Below are positions 36,806 to 51,104 of a stretch of DNA of 64,000 nucleotides, piece by piece (positions within the stretch are counted from its first letter, which is position 1; each line of letters opens with the position of its first letter). The position numbers were made by a program, and so were the translations under genes. Location: the NCBI GenBank assembly GCA_905182985.1, contig CAJJDN010000042.1, positions 295,943 through 359,942 on the forward strand, given 5' to 3'. Under the pieces are notes generated by a model that saw nothing but the letters and a program-made list of their open reading frames with translations, was not told the origin of the DNA and did not search any database. The DNA is from Paramecium sonneborni (lineage: Eukaryota > Ciliophora > Oligohymenophorea > Peniculida > Parameciidae).

Positions 36806-36960
36806 TTTTAATTTGATTAATTTCTCTTAGTTTCTTATTAGGTAATATCTTTTTAAATTAAAACATAGATTTATAAATTTATATAATTATTAAATACTAG
36901 AACTATCTTATAAAGATTATTTAAATTTAAATATCATTAATTGTTTATTATTTAATAGAT

Positions 36961-39900
36961 TCAATATACATTATTCTCACTATTTATAATCTCTTCTAAT
37001 AAATTTACTAAAACTATATTATACTCTCTATTTTCTACATTTTATGCATTTAATCCCAATTTTAATAATTAAATTAACCATTTACCAACAATTTTTTATT
37101 GTAAATTTATCTTTAAAATTGGAAATACTTATTCCATAAATAGAATTTAAGACTTACTTATTATAATTTTAGATTCTGAAAGTCTGAGTTACTCTAAATA
37201 ACCATTTAAAGTTTATAAATTATGTATAGGTTATGATAATCCATTATATGCATCAGTGAATCTCGAAATTAATTATTCAATAAATTCTAAGGGTTTTGAT
37301 GTTAACAAAATAATGAGTTTTGCTGTAATAAATTCTTAATTAATAAAACTTAATTAACCATTTTTATTTTAATTATTTTGTAATTCATTGAATTCTTCTA
37401 GTCCATTTTTATTTTTGTCGTAGTCCATTGCCCATTATTCTAAATAATATCTCATATATAAATGTGTGTTAAACTTTTTACATTTTTAATATTATTCATT
37501 AAATATTATTAAAATTTATGCTTTATTTTATTATGATATTGTATTTTTAAATTTAATAATATACTCTTCAAGAATTTCTAAACATTTTTATTGAATAATC
37601 TGTTTTGAAGTGCATTCATGAGCATTAATTTTAAAACTAAACTTTTTTGGTCTTATATCTTCTTTTAAGAGTTATTCTAATGGTTTTTAGAAATCCTCAT
37701 CTAAATTATAAGCCTCAAATAATTCATTTGGAGAACATTTTTACAATAAATGTTATATTTATTCAATCATAACAGTCCAATTTTCTTGTGTAAAGAATTA
37801 ACCACCTTATTAAACAATGATTTTAAGAGAATCAAGACATAATGTTGAAAGAAACTTAATATAAATAAATAATAATTACATCTTAAGTTTATAACACTAG
37901 TTAAATATAGATTTCAAATAAATCATTTAAGCAAGGTTACATTTATTAAAAATATAAAATCATCAAATCTGTAAATAAATTAAAAGTCAATTAACAATTT
38001 GAAATAATCTATTATTTTGTTTAAGATTATTTAGTAAATTATAATTTAGAAAACTGAATTTCATCAAATAATGGTTTTATAACACCTCTTAAAATCATTT
38101 TCCAAAATTCAATTGATTATTATTCCCCATGTATTTTTAATAATTCAAATAAAGTATTAACACTTTTTTATTAAACTGATACTCTTTCATCACTATATAA
38201 GACAGAGAGAGATGATAAAACAGGAATCCATAATTAATCTAAATATTTATTATCATTTCTTTTAATCAATACTATGTGATCAACTAAAATTTTTAATTAT
38301 TAAATTGAATTCAATACAATAGTTATTTCTTTATTCTTCGTTTATTTAATTAATGCTTAAATCAGCTCAATATAAATTTCTGAATAAATTTATTAGTTAT
38401 TAATATCTTACATAATTTTATCTGTAATTTATACACAAAATCTTGCCAATTATTATTAATCATCCTAAAGTACTTAATTTACAATATTCAAAATAATCTT
38501 CCAACCACTTTTTATTGAGTTGAAACAAACATTTGTTATCATACACATACAAGATAATATATATTCTCTCAATTATACTTTTTATTATTATTAAGCTTAA
38601 GTATGACTAAATATCTATTCAAAAGGCAATAAAAATTCTTTTTAAAAATGATAATTTGCCAATTCTGGTTACTCTAAGAATTTACAACTCAATTACTTTA
38701 ATTAATCAATAGCATAAATAGCAATATCTACATTTTTTTAGCATCCAACTTCTAGAAAATGTTCTCTCATTATTTCCCACATTCTAGACCATATAATTTT
38801 AATTCTATTCATATTAAAATCTGCTACTTCTAATACTCTACTCAATAAAAATATTCTATTATATTTAATTTCCTCTTTAGAAAGCTCACATAAAGCACTT
38901 ATAAATTCTAAAATAGAATTTGAATCCAAGTTTATTGAACTATTAAATATTTTATCAATCTATTCATATTATATTTACTAAAATAATCTCTCAATATTAA
39001 TTATATCTTCTTGATTATAACTTTCTTTATAAGGACTATCTACTTTTATTTTCTTTACTACTTAATGTAATAATTCTAATCTTGATATTAATTACAATAC
39101 TACTTTCCAACTTTTACGTAAAAATTATCCAGATTATAAACTAACTTTTATCAAAGTTTGTACTCCCAATATTTATTTGTAAGTACTCGGTATATTTGTA
39201 CAATAACGATATAAAAAACTTATAAATGTGTCTTTTTCTTCATCTAAATCAAATCTGCCCATTAATTAAATAAATGCTTAAATTGTTTCAAAGCATAATA
39301 ATATTTATTATTAATCATCACTTTATTCTAAGAATACACTTATAGATGCAAATATTACACTCCATGTTTATTATAATAAAGATTTCATATGTTCAATAGT
39401 ATTAACATAATAAAATGCATCTTAATTAGGATGTTCTTTAAACCATTTTTTTAATGAATCTTCTGCTTCTCTAGCTAATATAAAATGTTTCTTTCTTTAA
39501 TCTACTTAATTTGCTTATTCTAATGCTCTTTTTGCTTATTCTTTTGCATGTAAAGCTAAAGGTGTTTTTTAAATTCTTGTATAAAATCCTTATAACATTT
39601 CTTAAGGTAGATTCTCTCCATCATTTATTCCTCTTGCTAAATTTATGAATTAACCTAATGTCATTTTATCTAAGTTTTTTTCATTATGTAGATCAGTCTA
39701 TAACATCATTAATAAATAAGAAAGTGTATATGCAGCTTATGCTGATTAATAAATTCCAGGATTATCTTCACAATATTTTGAAGCAAACTTTTCCATAATT
39801 CTATCTATTTATTATGATTCTCCTGGTAAAGTAAAGAATTCCAACATATATCTTAAACCTTCATCTACTTATAACCCTTTAAAATTCATCAAATCCACAT

Positions 39901-41904
39901 ATAATGAAAATACTTTCTAATCAAATTCATTTGAACTACCAAATAATTCTCCTAATTTATCTTTATTTAAATCTCTATTATCCCAAAGAAATTAAGCAAA
40001 TAATTTGCAATCTCTATTTTCCATGTATTAACAAGCAATCAAATGTTTTATACAATGTTCAGGTTTAAAATTAAATTTTTAAACAGCCTTATTCATTTCT
40101 AATTTCATTTATTTCTATTTTTCAATAGGATCTTATGATAATTATTACTATGAGATGATAGCTTCCTCATGTTCATCAAATGATTAAATTTAAACTACAT
40201 TTTATGAATCTTCGTATTATTCACAATATTCTTTTAAACTTCTAACATATCCACAATAATTATCTAAACATAAAGATTTAAGATAAATTTCTTGATTGTT
40301 TGATATTGAAGCTTGAAATTCTAATTTACTAAATCTCCCTTAAATTATACGACATTGCATATCCAGAATTTTTTTAAGTAAATTATTCTATCCTACTGAA
40401 CAATCATAATTTACAAATATTTCCATAACTGCCTTTGGACGAGTAAGTATTTTATTAAAAACTTTTAAAGTATATTATTTATGATCAAAAGAACTATTAC
40501 TACTTTCCAAAAATTTGAAATAAACATTTTCTATTAAAGCTTCTAATTCTTTTTTCATATTACTCCTTACTTTCCAAATCAATTAAATGAAAATATTTAA
40601 AGTTATAACTAATAGTTGTTTTTCAGTTGATAGAGAATTCTTAAGCAATGATTCTAATAACTACTCTTTCAATATTGATATTAATTTAGGCTTATTTTAT
40701 AATATTAAATCGCTTTAGGCCAAAGCTTCATATATTAATTCTAAAGATAAGACTTTACATTTAATGATCATTTAAGCTAATTATGGATTTTAAGGATCTC
40801 TTTAGCTTAATTAACAAAACATTTCTAAAATTTCATAAGCATCTTTTAAATATTATTCACTCTAAGTAGAATGTTAATATGATAAGGTAAAATTATGCAT
40901 CTAGTTTAAATGTATAAATTTGCATTCTTTACTACAGATTGGTACTTTAGTATCTTTACAATATTAGAATGCTTATTTTCTACAAATTATACACCAACCA
41001 AACTTACCATTTTTAATACCAACTTCATTGATTGAATTTATTTATATTTAATTTTTATTAATGGTTACATTTCTTAGATTAGGTTCTTGTAAATTTAAAT
41101 CAATAACTTTCATTTTATTTTATTCATCTAATTATTTCTCATAAATTGATCTTCTTTCACTATATATTATAACTTCATCAACTAAAGTTACCATCAAAGA
41201 TTTCATATATTATTCAGCCTTTATTTGTGCTTTACATTTTCCATAAACTAATAATTTCTAATTACATTATTGTTAAATTGCTTATTAATATTCATCTTCT
41301 GAAAGAATACCATAATCTTCCAGTCTTATAAAATAAGTATCAACAATCTTTAAACAAGCTTCTTTACTTATATTTATAATTGCAACATTTTTAGAAACTT
41401 ATATAATTCAATATTATATACCTGAATGTATATTTATTAATAGCGAAAATACTCTTGTTACAGCTTCTCCATAAATATGATGCTTTCTATTAGTCATTAT
41501 AGCTTATATTGCTTTTATCATATATATTTAAATTGTCTCTTCTTTCTCTACTTGAGTTTACAATACTAACTCTAAAGTTATTTCTATTGCTCTTTTTTCT
41601 CCTATTATTATCTCTCCAGCCAAAAAACCTAAATCTATTATATTCTATAATATTTCTCATAGACTTTACTTTGATATCAAATAAAGCCAGTTCAATTAAT
41701 TTAATCTATTTTGATTCAATGCACTATTAATAAATCTTTATTAAGTGATTTGCATCATTATAATCTTAAATCTCTTTTTTTATATTAAATATAATTACAT
41801 TGAGTTTCTTCAATTAATTGTTATAATTGAAATTATTTTTTTGTAATTGCCTTTCTAATTTTATCTAATGATTGATTGATCAAATCACTTAATGTTAATG
41901 ACAT
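36961..41904 (-). CDS. BIG-type ARF guanine nucleotide exchange factor (Sec7 domain)
   Basis: Roughly 1,600 residues, starting MSLTLSDLINQSLDKIRKA, with short introns especially near the 5' end. The N-terminal dimerisation region contains AIMTNRKHHIYGEAVTRVFS. The Sec7 domain (about 40.0-39.5 kb) has EGLRYMLEFFTLPGESQQID, with the catalytic glutamate of the LPGE finger, and MMLQTDLHNEKNLDKMTLGQ plus FINLARGINDG. Downstream HDS repeats include NSILEFISALCELSKEEIKY, NMNRIKIIWSRMWEIMREHF and a long helical C-terminus ending EEIINSENNVY. It should activate ARF GTPases on trans-Golgi or endosomal membranes and is a brefeldin-type target. Some exon borders are unresolved. Confidence 0.9.
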
Positions 41905-42006
41905 TTTATAAATAAAATTTATAATTCTATATTTAATTATTTATTATCAAAATTCTCATAATGATTTTGATTAAAATTTAACTAATGATATATAATGTAA
42001 TGATTA

Positions 42007-43547
42007 TCAAAAATTATTGAACTATGTATTTTACTTTTCACTAAAATTATCCATTTCATATCCAGAAAATTAAGCTAATTAAGATTATTATCTATATACA
42101 TTATATCGAATTTCTTCTTAACATAATTGAATGTTATTAGATAAGTTCATTATTTTCATCATCTTCAATAGATATTTATCTAGCATCAAAATTATCCTCA
42201 TTTTACTAAATATATAGATTTAATACATTAGGTATATAAGGAGATTTCAATTCTTTATTCATTAATTTTTACCATGGAAAATTTTTAAACCAAGAATGCT
42301 ATCTTAGTTCATGAGGACCATTAAATCCTAATCTATTAGCAGGTTTTCTTTATATTAACTTATAATAATTTAATAATAAAAATTACTCTATTAATAAAAT
42401 CTGCAGATTCTAAAGACCAATTATCTGGGATTTCAGATCTTTTAATTTATACTTATTTAGCTAGAATTTAATCTCTAATTTCTTTTCTAGTTCTACCAGT
42501 ATATGGTCTCTAAATTTAAGATAATACAAATTATTACTTTTCCTAACATAAATTCATATCCAATAACTCCTAAAGCAAAATAATCAACAGCAAAAGAATG
42601 ATTTTATCTACACATAACTTCAGGTGCTATTAATTTATAATTAAAAATAATACCCATATATCCAGGTGTTCCTGAAGTATCTTATGAATTATCAGGTCTT
42701 AAATTTCTAGCAATCCCAAGATCTGTTATTCTGACATAACCTAAAATATCTTGTATTTTAATACCATTTTTATCCAGCACTAAATTTTCTGGTTTTATAT
42801 CTCTATGAAGACTATTTTTAGAATGCATATATTCTAATCCTAAAAAGATGCAAGCCATAAAAAACCCTTTAATTTCAATTTAAATTAAATACTTGTTTAA
42901 TCCTCCGAAAATCTTCTCATTTTACCTATATGATATCTTAAATCTCCACCTTACATATAATCTAAGACTATAAATAAATTCTCTCTGTCTTAAAATGCAT
43001 AATATATATTAACTAAAAATCTATATTTGATAATATATATATACGGATGCTTTAAATTACTCAGAATGTTTTTTTCATTCATAACTGAATTCACACTCTT
43101 TTTTGCTATTATTCTAAAATACAACCAATCAAATACAAAGCTTTTGACATTTCTTTCATTGCATATATCTAACCAGTTTTTTTATATTCCACTTTCCAAA
43201 CTTTACCAAATCCACCAATTCCAATAACAAATTAAAAATTAAACATATTCTTTTATACTATTGGTTCATTTATATCTAAATATATTATATAAAGTTTAAC
43301 TTTCTTTTTCTTCATCTTAAATTATCTATGATTTATCTTTAAGAATCAAGTAGTTAAGAAATGAAATTTATTTTGGCTATTATTATTTTGAAATCGAAGA
43401 CTTCTTAGAATGATTCGCTGATGATTATTAACTAGATGGCACTACTAATTTTTATAAGCCATGCATTATTGGAGCAGGTGATCTTTCACAATTTTACTCA
43501 TTTTAGCGGCTTTTGATTTACTTAAGTATTTTACTTATTTAACACAT
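42007..43547 (-). CDS. AGC-family protein kinase, YANK/STK32-like
   Basis: A basic N-terminal extension (MCQISKILKQIKSRQNEQ, then SSQQSSANHSKKSSISKQQQ) precedes the kinase, which is split by many 20-30-nt introns. Motifs: IGIGGFGKVWKVE, YAMKEMSK, HPFLVN, DYMQGGDLRYHI, LHRDIKPENLVLD, TDLGIARN, GTPGYMAPEV, VDYFALGVIGYE, RPYTGRTRKEI and PANRLG.NGPHELRQHSWF. GGDLRYH and HPFLVN fit the YANK branch of AGC kinases. DFG is DLG, which still binds Mg2+ through the Asp. Likely active; the regulator is unknown. I extended the start from 43315 to 43547 because the upstream frame is well composed and joins through a 25-nt intron. Confidence 0.85.
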
Positions 43548-44360
43548 TAATCACTTATTAACCTTAAGGTAATTATGATCGAACTACATTCATTTATCCT
43601 GAGTCTTGTCTTGAATGAGGAAATCGGTAATTTAAACTTTTCATAACAGTAATTATATAATATAAATTTATTACAATTATCAGATCCAAATAACTTATCA
43701 AAACAAACATAAAATTAATTTTGAAATTTAATTGATATATTCATTTCTCTTTTATTCTAAAAATTATGTTATTTTATTTTTGAAAAGCGCTTTTTGATTT
43801 TTAATCAAATTCATTTTCCAGGATACCACATTATCAAATTTTCAATTTAATATCTGCAATTTATGTTATTAAAAATTAAAAAAATAATGTCATAATGTCA
43901 AAAATGAATCAGACTATAGAAAATTTAATTATTTAATAATCTTCAAATAAGAAATAGTTTATTTATGAATTATCTGCCTTTTGACAAAAATATCTTAAAA
44001 ATTATAAACTTAACAACATCTCGAATTTATAAAAATAAAATAAAATCATTAAGATAACATTAATTAATGAATTAATATTCCCAAAAAATTGACATCTATA
44101 AAAAGAAAATAAAAATAGAGCTTAGAAAGTTTTAAATAGCTAATGAATAGTTTATTTCTTCTTATTTTTAAAATTTTGTTAATTACACTATTCAAATTCT
44201 TTGATATCATAACATAATATCAGATTTAAATTATAATTAAATAAAAATAAAATACATCTTACTAATTAAGAATTATTCTAATAATCCTTAATTATTTAAT
44301 ATGTAAATATTTTAAATTATAATTTGTATTATGTATTTATTTTTATTAATCAATGCATCT
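43548..44360. other. Intergenic stretch
   Basis: The first 100 bases (to about 43650) have noticeably more G/C than the rest; a longer 5' end or UTR of the kinase is possible. The remainder is AT-rich with no gene. Confidence 0.45.
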
Positions 44361-44810
44361 TCAACTATATTTGTCAAAATGTCCTCTGTAATTGAAGAAA
44401 TCAAATTATAAGGCTTCTTTCTGTTTATCAGTTGATAACTAGTTTGATTGATTATTTTAATTACAGATAAGAAATCTTAATATTTTTCTTAATCCATTTA
44501 ACAATCAACAAATTATTGTGCTTCCTTCTTACAATTAAAGATATTGCCATCAGATTTAAAAACACATTCTCTAACATCATTAAATGGTGCTAAACAAAGA
44601 GGATGCATTCTTTCTCTAATAAAATTATATCAATATTTACGCTTCTTTATAACATCCAACCAATTCTCTTGCTTTATCTCTGCATTACCTTGGATCTTTT
44701 GGAATAGGTTATGTAGTTTGTCTGCAATCTTCATAATTATGTACTTCTGATCTACACTTATGAAAAGCGTATTAAGAGTGAATCAATACTTCAAATGACT
44801 TTGTATTCAT
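44361..44810 (-). CDS. NDUFA8: NADH dehydrogenase (complex I) subunit NDUFA8, quad CX9C protein
   Basis: 132 residues after removing introns of 25 and 26 nt (exact multiple of three). Four CX9C motifs in two CHCH units: CRSEVHNYEDC, CRDKARELVGC, CLAPFNDVREC and CKKEAQQFVDC. The linker KDPRQC matches NDUFA8/PGIV, whose double CHCH layout is unusual. It is an intermembrane-space accessory subunit of complex I imported by the Mia40 relay, so no presequence is expected and none is seen. Shorter at the C-terminus than the animal protein. Confidence 0.85.
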
Positions 44811-45660
44811 TTTATATTTTATTTTTTTAATTATAAGAATTATTAATAAATCAAAAAGATCTAGTAATCTAAAAATCCTCATCTCATCTCCTATGTCTAT
44901 CAAAAAATAAATTTTTTATCTTAACTCTCAAAATATAAAGACTTATATATTATTTTTATAATAGGTTTTTATTTAATATACAAGCATACAAAAAAAGATT
45001 TTTAATATTTTGAACACTTTCTTTAATTTTATATGATAAAGAATAAATAGAGTTATTTTCAGAAATTAAGAAAAATAAATGGATTATACAATTGCTTAAA
45101 GGGAAAAATTCTATATTGTAAAAATAAATTAATAACTTTTAAAATATCCATCAATATGGCTATATCATAAAAATATTTATAATGGCTTTCAGTTAGATAT
45201 AAGATGTTTTGATAAGTTACTTTGTTCTAAAGGATACAATAAATTTAATATTTTTTATTTTAGAAGACCCTAAAATTTATTCTTAGTTAATTATTCAAGA
45301 CTCTCTAAACTAAAGAATTCTTTATAAAAATATTATATTTTTTTATAAAGAGTAAAAATAATTTTTCTAATTGAATTTATTGACTGATTAAAATTTTATC
45401 TTATTTTAATTTTATAGTCTCGGTGTGATTTGAAGGAATTTAAAGTCTTAATTTCTTATTTTTTTTTCATCTCATTTTTATCTTTTAATTTAATGTTATC
45501 TTTATAAATTACAATTATTTAAAATTCTTTAATGAAATTTATAAAAGAATGAAAATTAACAATAATTTATATTAAATTTAAAAAGTGCAAAAAAAATAAA
45601 AGCTTAATAAAGACAGAATAAAAAAAATATTCAATTAATTGTTTGGTTGCAATAAATATA
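44811..45660. other. AT-rich intergenic stretch
   Basis: No gene, RNA or repeat recognised; mostly A/T with homopolymer runs. Confidence 0.6.
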
Positions 45661-48600
45661 TCATTTTGTTAACATAAAATCCTTATTTTATTTTAATTGC
45701 AAAACTTTAAGTTCAAGCTAATCGATATATACTTACTATTTCTTTATTTATACAAACATTTCATCTTGATTATTTGATAATTAAGAAATTTATTCCAAAT
45801 ATTTCCTCTCTAATTTTTCTTTATAAACTTTATCTTAAGCTTCTTTTTATTAATACTTTTTTATTTCTTGTTGTAAATTTTTAATTTCAATTTTTTAATT
45901 GTCCAAATCTTTTTATAATTAAACCATTTTTGCTTTTTGAGTTGCTAAATATTCATTTGGATGCTGATCTTCGAGTAATTTAACTTACTCGCAAAGTTTT
46001 TAAATTGTATCATTTTAATTTTTAATTTTTTTTTCTAATTCTATTTTTTGTTTTAATAATTCCTCAACTTCTTTAATTTTTGTATTATCCTATTCTCTTT
46101 ATTTTTAAAGAATATTAATTTTATCTTCATAATTGATTATTTTATTTTAAAGACTTGTCTAGGAAATTTTCAATTCTTAAATTTAATTTTGTAATTAACC
46201 ATAATCATGAGTAATTTTTTGATTTTAAACCTGAAATTCTTTCAATTATTCTTTATATGAAGAAATTTATTCAATAAATTGTTAATTTTCTAATTTTAAA
46301 GTATCTATTTATTTTATTAATTGCTATTCTTTCTCTCGTTATTCAGATATGTGATTTTCTGAAACTTAAGAAAAATCTTCTAAATTTTGTACATGCTCTT
46401 TAAGTTCTTCAATTTACTACTTATTATTTTTTTCATTCATCTCATATTAATTAATTTTATTTTTTTATTAATTCAATTCTTCCTAAAAAGTTAATTAAGA
46501 TGAATTTTTATTTAATTACATTTATTATAGTTATGCTTTAATATTCTCGATTTCTTATTACATTTATATTTCTTTTTCATTGAAATTCATATTTTGTTAT
46601 TATATTTATTGATTCAATTTTTTTTTCTCTTCAATTTCTTGTAATATTTAAGCTTCTTTTTCTTTTAATTATTCTCTTTAAATAACATTTTACTATTCTA
46701 ATAAATACTGTTATTTATTAAAATTTTCATTTCCTAACAATATTTCTTCCTTTTTTTTTTATAATTCATTTTTTAATAGAGTATTTTCTTTTTCTAAACT
46801 TTAAAAATTTAATTATAATTTTTCTAATTCTTATTTTAACATTTTTTCTGTTTACTAAGCCTCATCTATAGTTTTTGACAATTACATTTAATTTAAATAA
46901 TTCTATTCTTTTAATTTTTCTATATCCTATAATTAAGATGTTTCCTTAAATTTGTATTAAATCAGCATTTATTCAGTTTATTATTAAATATCTATTAATT
47001 GCTACTACAATTTTTTTTCATTTATAGAGATATTTTCTATTTCCTTTTGTAATCGATTTATTTCATCCTTCAATTAAACTTTTTCTACTTATAATATAAT
47101 TTTTTCACTTTCTATTTATTTATTTTTATCTTATTCTTTTTAAATATTAGAATTAAATTGAATTTCTTGAGCTTCTTTTTTTTTTTTTAATTCTTATATT
47201 TCCATTTCAAGATTTTAATTATTTTTCTTCAATATTTAAAGTTTTTCTTATAATTATTCATTATCTTTTTTATTATTTAATAAAATAATTTCCTATTTTT
47301 GTTCTTGAATAATTTTAATTTAATTTTGTTTATTTAAATCCTCAATTTATTATCTTAATTATTATATTTATTCTAAATTTTGTTCAGAAGGTGTATCTAA
47401 TTTAAACTTTTCAGTTAAATTTTCATTATTAGATTTATGTTCATTTTCCTAATGAATCATTCCCTAATTATTTTATTAATTAATTCTTTCTTTATATTCT
47501 TCAAGTTGATTTTAATTTTCATTAATTAATGTTTATTAAATCCTATTTATTTTTTCTAGTTATTTTATTTATTCATCGCTGTCCAAAATTTATTACTGCA
47601 ATTCTTTTAATTTTGTTTCATTTTGCTATTAATTTTATTCCTGAAGCTGTAACTTTAGATTAGTTTATTGTAATTAGTTTTTTAGGTTTTGAATAATATT
47701 TTCTAGATTATCATTATTCACCTTTTTAGTTGATTCAGACTCCTAACTAATAGTTTATATTTAGATAAGCTATTCAGATTCAACTTTTGGATTACTAATT
47801 ACATTAAATTCTTACTTTGATTTCTAAAGTTATTCTATCTATTTTTTTTACTTTTAGATCATTATTTTTTATTTTTCGATTTAATCTTCCAATTATTTAT
47901 ATTTTTCTATATCATTATTCTCATTTTTATTCCCTTTTAAAAGTTTCAATTCTTCAACTAATTATATTTACTATTATAATTATTGATTAATCTAAAGATT
48001 TTCTTTGTTATAGGTCTCAATAATGTTAATGATTTCTATAAGTTAATTTGAATTTTATTCTTGAATTTAAAGGTCTTTTATTTCTATTTTTGCCTTAACT
48101 TTTTATAATTGACTTTCATATTTTCTTAACTTAATTTTACACTCTTTTAAAGTAGATTCTCCATCTAAATTTTCACTATTTGCCATTTTTTCTATTTGTA
48201 TTTTCTAATTTTCTATTTCTTCTAGAGCTAAGGATAAATTCTTTTTTAATTCTATCACTTAGTTTTATAAATCTAAATTATTTTTTGCATAGATTTCTAT
48301 TTAAATTTTTTACTATTTAATTTATTTTTCATATGTATCATGCATAATATCATTTTGTTGTCTAGTTGTTTGTAAATCTAAATTTATCTTAATAATTGCT
48401 TGAAATTACCTCTAAACAATTGATTATTTTTTTCTCTTAAATTTTAATCCTCTCCATTTATTAAACTAACTCCATAATCATTTTAATTTATTTTAACTGA
48501 CTTCCTTTTCTATGAATAATGATAAATTTTACTAATTCTATATTTTCTTTTGATTTTTTTTCTATTTCTGTTCTTAATTCTTATTCAATAATTCCTTTTT

Positions 48601-49214
48601 CTTCTTATAATTTTATATTTTCTAATCATAAATTATACATATACATTCTTTTTCAAAAGCAATTGCTTTTTCTAGTTTTGATATTTGGAATTAAATTTTT
48701 TTATCCTTTGATTTCATTCCATTAAATTCACCTTCCAATTCAGTTATTCTCTATTCAAGTTCAATTTTAGTTTTTTCTAATAACATTATTTTTTGTTCTT
48801 TTTCCATAATTATCAAAGAATTATCATTTTATAAATTTTTTTCTTGTATTTATTTCTAATTTAGATTAGATTATTTTACCTATAATTGGATGATATCCTG
48901 TTTAAATTATTCTTAATGTATTATCAATTATTGATGCTATTTTTTTAAATCTCCATATTGTAGATTTTAATTCTAAAGATATTCTTTTATGTTTTAAAAT
49001 ATTTACTTATTATTGGTATAATTTGCTTATTTAAGTCTTCTTTTGTTCTAATAGCTTATTGTAAAAAAGCAATCTCTAAATTTATTTATTATAATATACA
49101 GTTTTATACAGAAGATTCTTTTTGATTCTTTATCATATCCAGGATTGAATTCTTGTTTTCTTCATAAAATTTTCCCACAAAAATGTGAATGTCATCATCA
49201 TTAAAATCTTACAT
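45661..49214 (-). CDS. Long coiled-coil protein
   Basis: About 1,150-1,180 residues, starting MQDFNDDDIHIFVGKFYEEN. After about 60 residues it becomes almost continuous heptad-repeat coiled coil, very rich in E, K, Q, L and N; the plus strand is accordingly T-rich for 3.4 kb. It ends YIDQLELKVLQLKQNKDFML. No motor, kinase or membrane domain is visible. Proteins like this build centrosomal, basal-body or Golgi-tether structures; the specific role is unknown. A few short introns are needed near the 5' end. Confidence 0.78.
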
Positions 49215-49472
49215 AATAATAAAATTAAAATCTAAATTACTAAAACAAAAATTAACTCATTTAATCAATAGAGTTTAACGTTGTTTTGCATACTAATAAT
49301 ATATATTTCAGTAAATTCAAAAAAATGTATATATGGATTTTGTATAATATTTCATAATAATAATAATTAAAAAATTCAAATAAAAATAATAATAGAAAAA
49401 GATAATAATAGAATATAAGGTTCCTAAATTTTAGTTGCTGGATAGCTAAAATTATTAATTTTTTAAAGAATC
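49215..49472. other. Short divergent intergenic region
   Basis: 258-bp AT-rich spacer between divergent starts; it must hold both promoters. No motif recognised. Confidence 0.5.
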
Positions 49473-50309
49473 ATGAAAACAAGAGAGAATAAAAAAATAA
49501 ATAATTAAAAGTTAGTTGAAAAAAAAATAAAGAAAGAAGTTGGCAAACCGGTAGGGTTATATAAAATTAATTTAAATCCTCCTGATATATGGACTAGTAA
49601 GATAAAAGAAGTTCAATTAATATCCTATTTTGTTAATTTAGGAAGGCATGTTTGTCTACATCAAGCGATTTTTTTTAAGGATTTAAAAAAAGTTGAGTAA
49701 AACTCTCTTAAAAGATAAGAGATTCTTAATAATTTAATAAATCAAAAAAAATTATATGAAAAATTAGAACTTATAGCTAGACACTTATTTGAATGGATTT
49801 GTTAAAAAAGGAATGTTGTATATTTCTTTAGAAATTATCATGATGATAAACCAAAGTCAAAACATGCAAATTTTAATAATAAGGAATGGAATTATATTTT
49901 GAAAAATGTTAAATTTTTGTTTAATGATAAGTTTTATTAAGAACTGCTTTTGATTTTAGAATAATTTGAAAAAAATGCCACAGAAGAAGAAATTGGAAAT
50001 TTATTGATTAGTAAGTCTAAAACAGGATAATTATCAGAAGTTCCATAATTTATCTAGAATTTTTTTCTAATACTGATAAAAGAAAATATAGTATCCTTTT
50101 AACTTTGCTAAATTACAGTATAATTTTTAGAATAATTAAAAATTTTATTCTACTAATCAATAGAATAATAAAAAACTTTACTCTATTAATTAATTGGAAA
50201 CTTAAGATATATTATGTCACTGGTGGTTCAAGAAGAAATTTATTCTGATACTAGCTAATAAGACATAGATTGGAATAATGAAATCTTTTTTCATTCGACA
50301 TCAAATTGA
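49473..50309 (+). CDS. Hypothetical protein
   Basis: 278 residues, one frame, no intron. Starts MKTRENKKINNQKLVEKKIK (basic), then VGLYKINLNPPDIWTSKIKE and a helical region (LELIARHLFEWICQKRNVVY, NNKEWNYILKNVKFLFNDKF). Ends acidic (DTSQQDIDWNNEIFFHSTSN). No domain recognised. Confidence 0.7.
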
Positions 50310-50724
50310 AGATTGTTAAAATTTGATTAACCTTTAATAGATATTTATATTTTATTATTTAAATATGTAATTGTCTTATATTTATTTTTTTCTAAGGGTA
50401 ATAAGTTTTGAATAAGGTTATAACGTAGATTAGATTCTACAATTATATTAGCATACAATAATTTCTTTATTAATATAAAATTACGTAAAATGATTATTTA
50501 TAATTAGTAAGAATTGTTTAAAATCTATAAAATATACTTATATTTGAAAATTTTGAGAAATTTTCAAAAAATACAAATTTGATGGATGAGAAATCAAAAT
50601 TTTAGAATACATTAAAATTGGCTTAATTTTTGATGGAATCGCCATATTCACATATTTTATAATTATAATGTCTAAAGGATTGGTAATAAATTAATTTATT
50701 TTAAATTTAATATAAATAATTTGA
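50310..50724. other. AT-rich intergenic stretch
   Basis: No gene or structure recognised; it contains the promoter of the EF-hand gene. Confidence 0.55.
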
Positions 50725-51104
50725 ATGGGTAACAGCGCATCCTAAAATAATTTTAATGCTTAACATTACTAACAGAATTCAGGTTTATCAATAAAAGAAG
50801 TAGAGGGAATAAAAAATGTTTTTGATTCTTTGGATCCAAAAGTAAATATAGAAAAAATTCAAAATGTTAGGATGGTTTAATACAGACAGGAACATTGCGA
50901 AAGCTTTATAGAGATTCATATGATGCTCCATAGTTAAATAATAAGATTGGAGATAGAGAAACATTAACTTTTGATCAATTTTTTGATTTGATGAAAACAG
51001 ATATGCTTGAGAAAAAACGACAATTTCCTGGAGTAGATTTTGATGATGGTATAAATGAAAATGTTTAATGCTTCTTTTGCCATCCTTAAAGACAACATAG
51101 TTGA
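50725..51104 (+). CDS. EF-hand protein with N-myristoylation motif
   Basis: 116 residues after a 29-nt intron whose removal completes an EF-hand loop: NVFDSLDPKDGLIQTGTLRK. A second helical unit (RETLTFDQFFDLMKTD) resembles a degenerate EF-hand. MGNSASQ is a strong N-myristoylation start. Small myristoylated EF-hand proteins often couple Ca2+ signals to membranes; the partner is unknown. The C-terminus has a CxxC (CFFCHPQRQHS). Confidence 0.78.

Noticed and set aside
36561..37594. Long plus-strand frames with plausible-looking residues (for example CIGYDNPLYASVNLE)
   Set aside because: Above 36961 the minus strand reads a better composed, continuous C-terminus of the ARF-GEF (DIRPKKFSFKINAHECTSKQ onward), and below it the thiolase relic. 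The plus frames are antisense shadows permitted by having only one stop codon.
43420..43610. Possible C/D-box snoRNA (TGATGA near 43425, CTGA near 43598)
   Set aside because: The spacing is too wide, and the first half is coding for the N-terminus of the AGC kinase on the minus strand.
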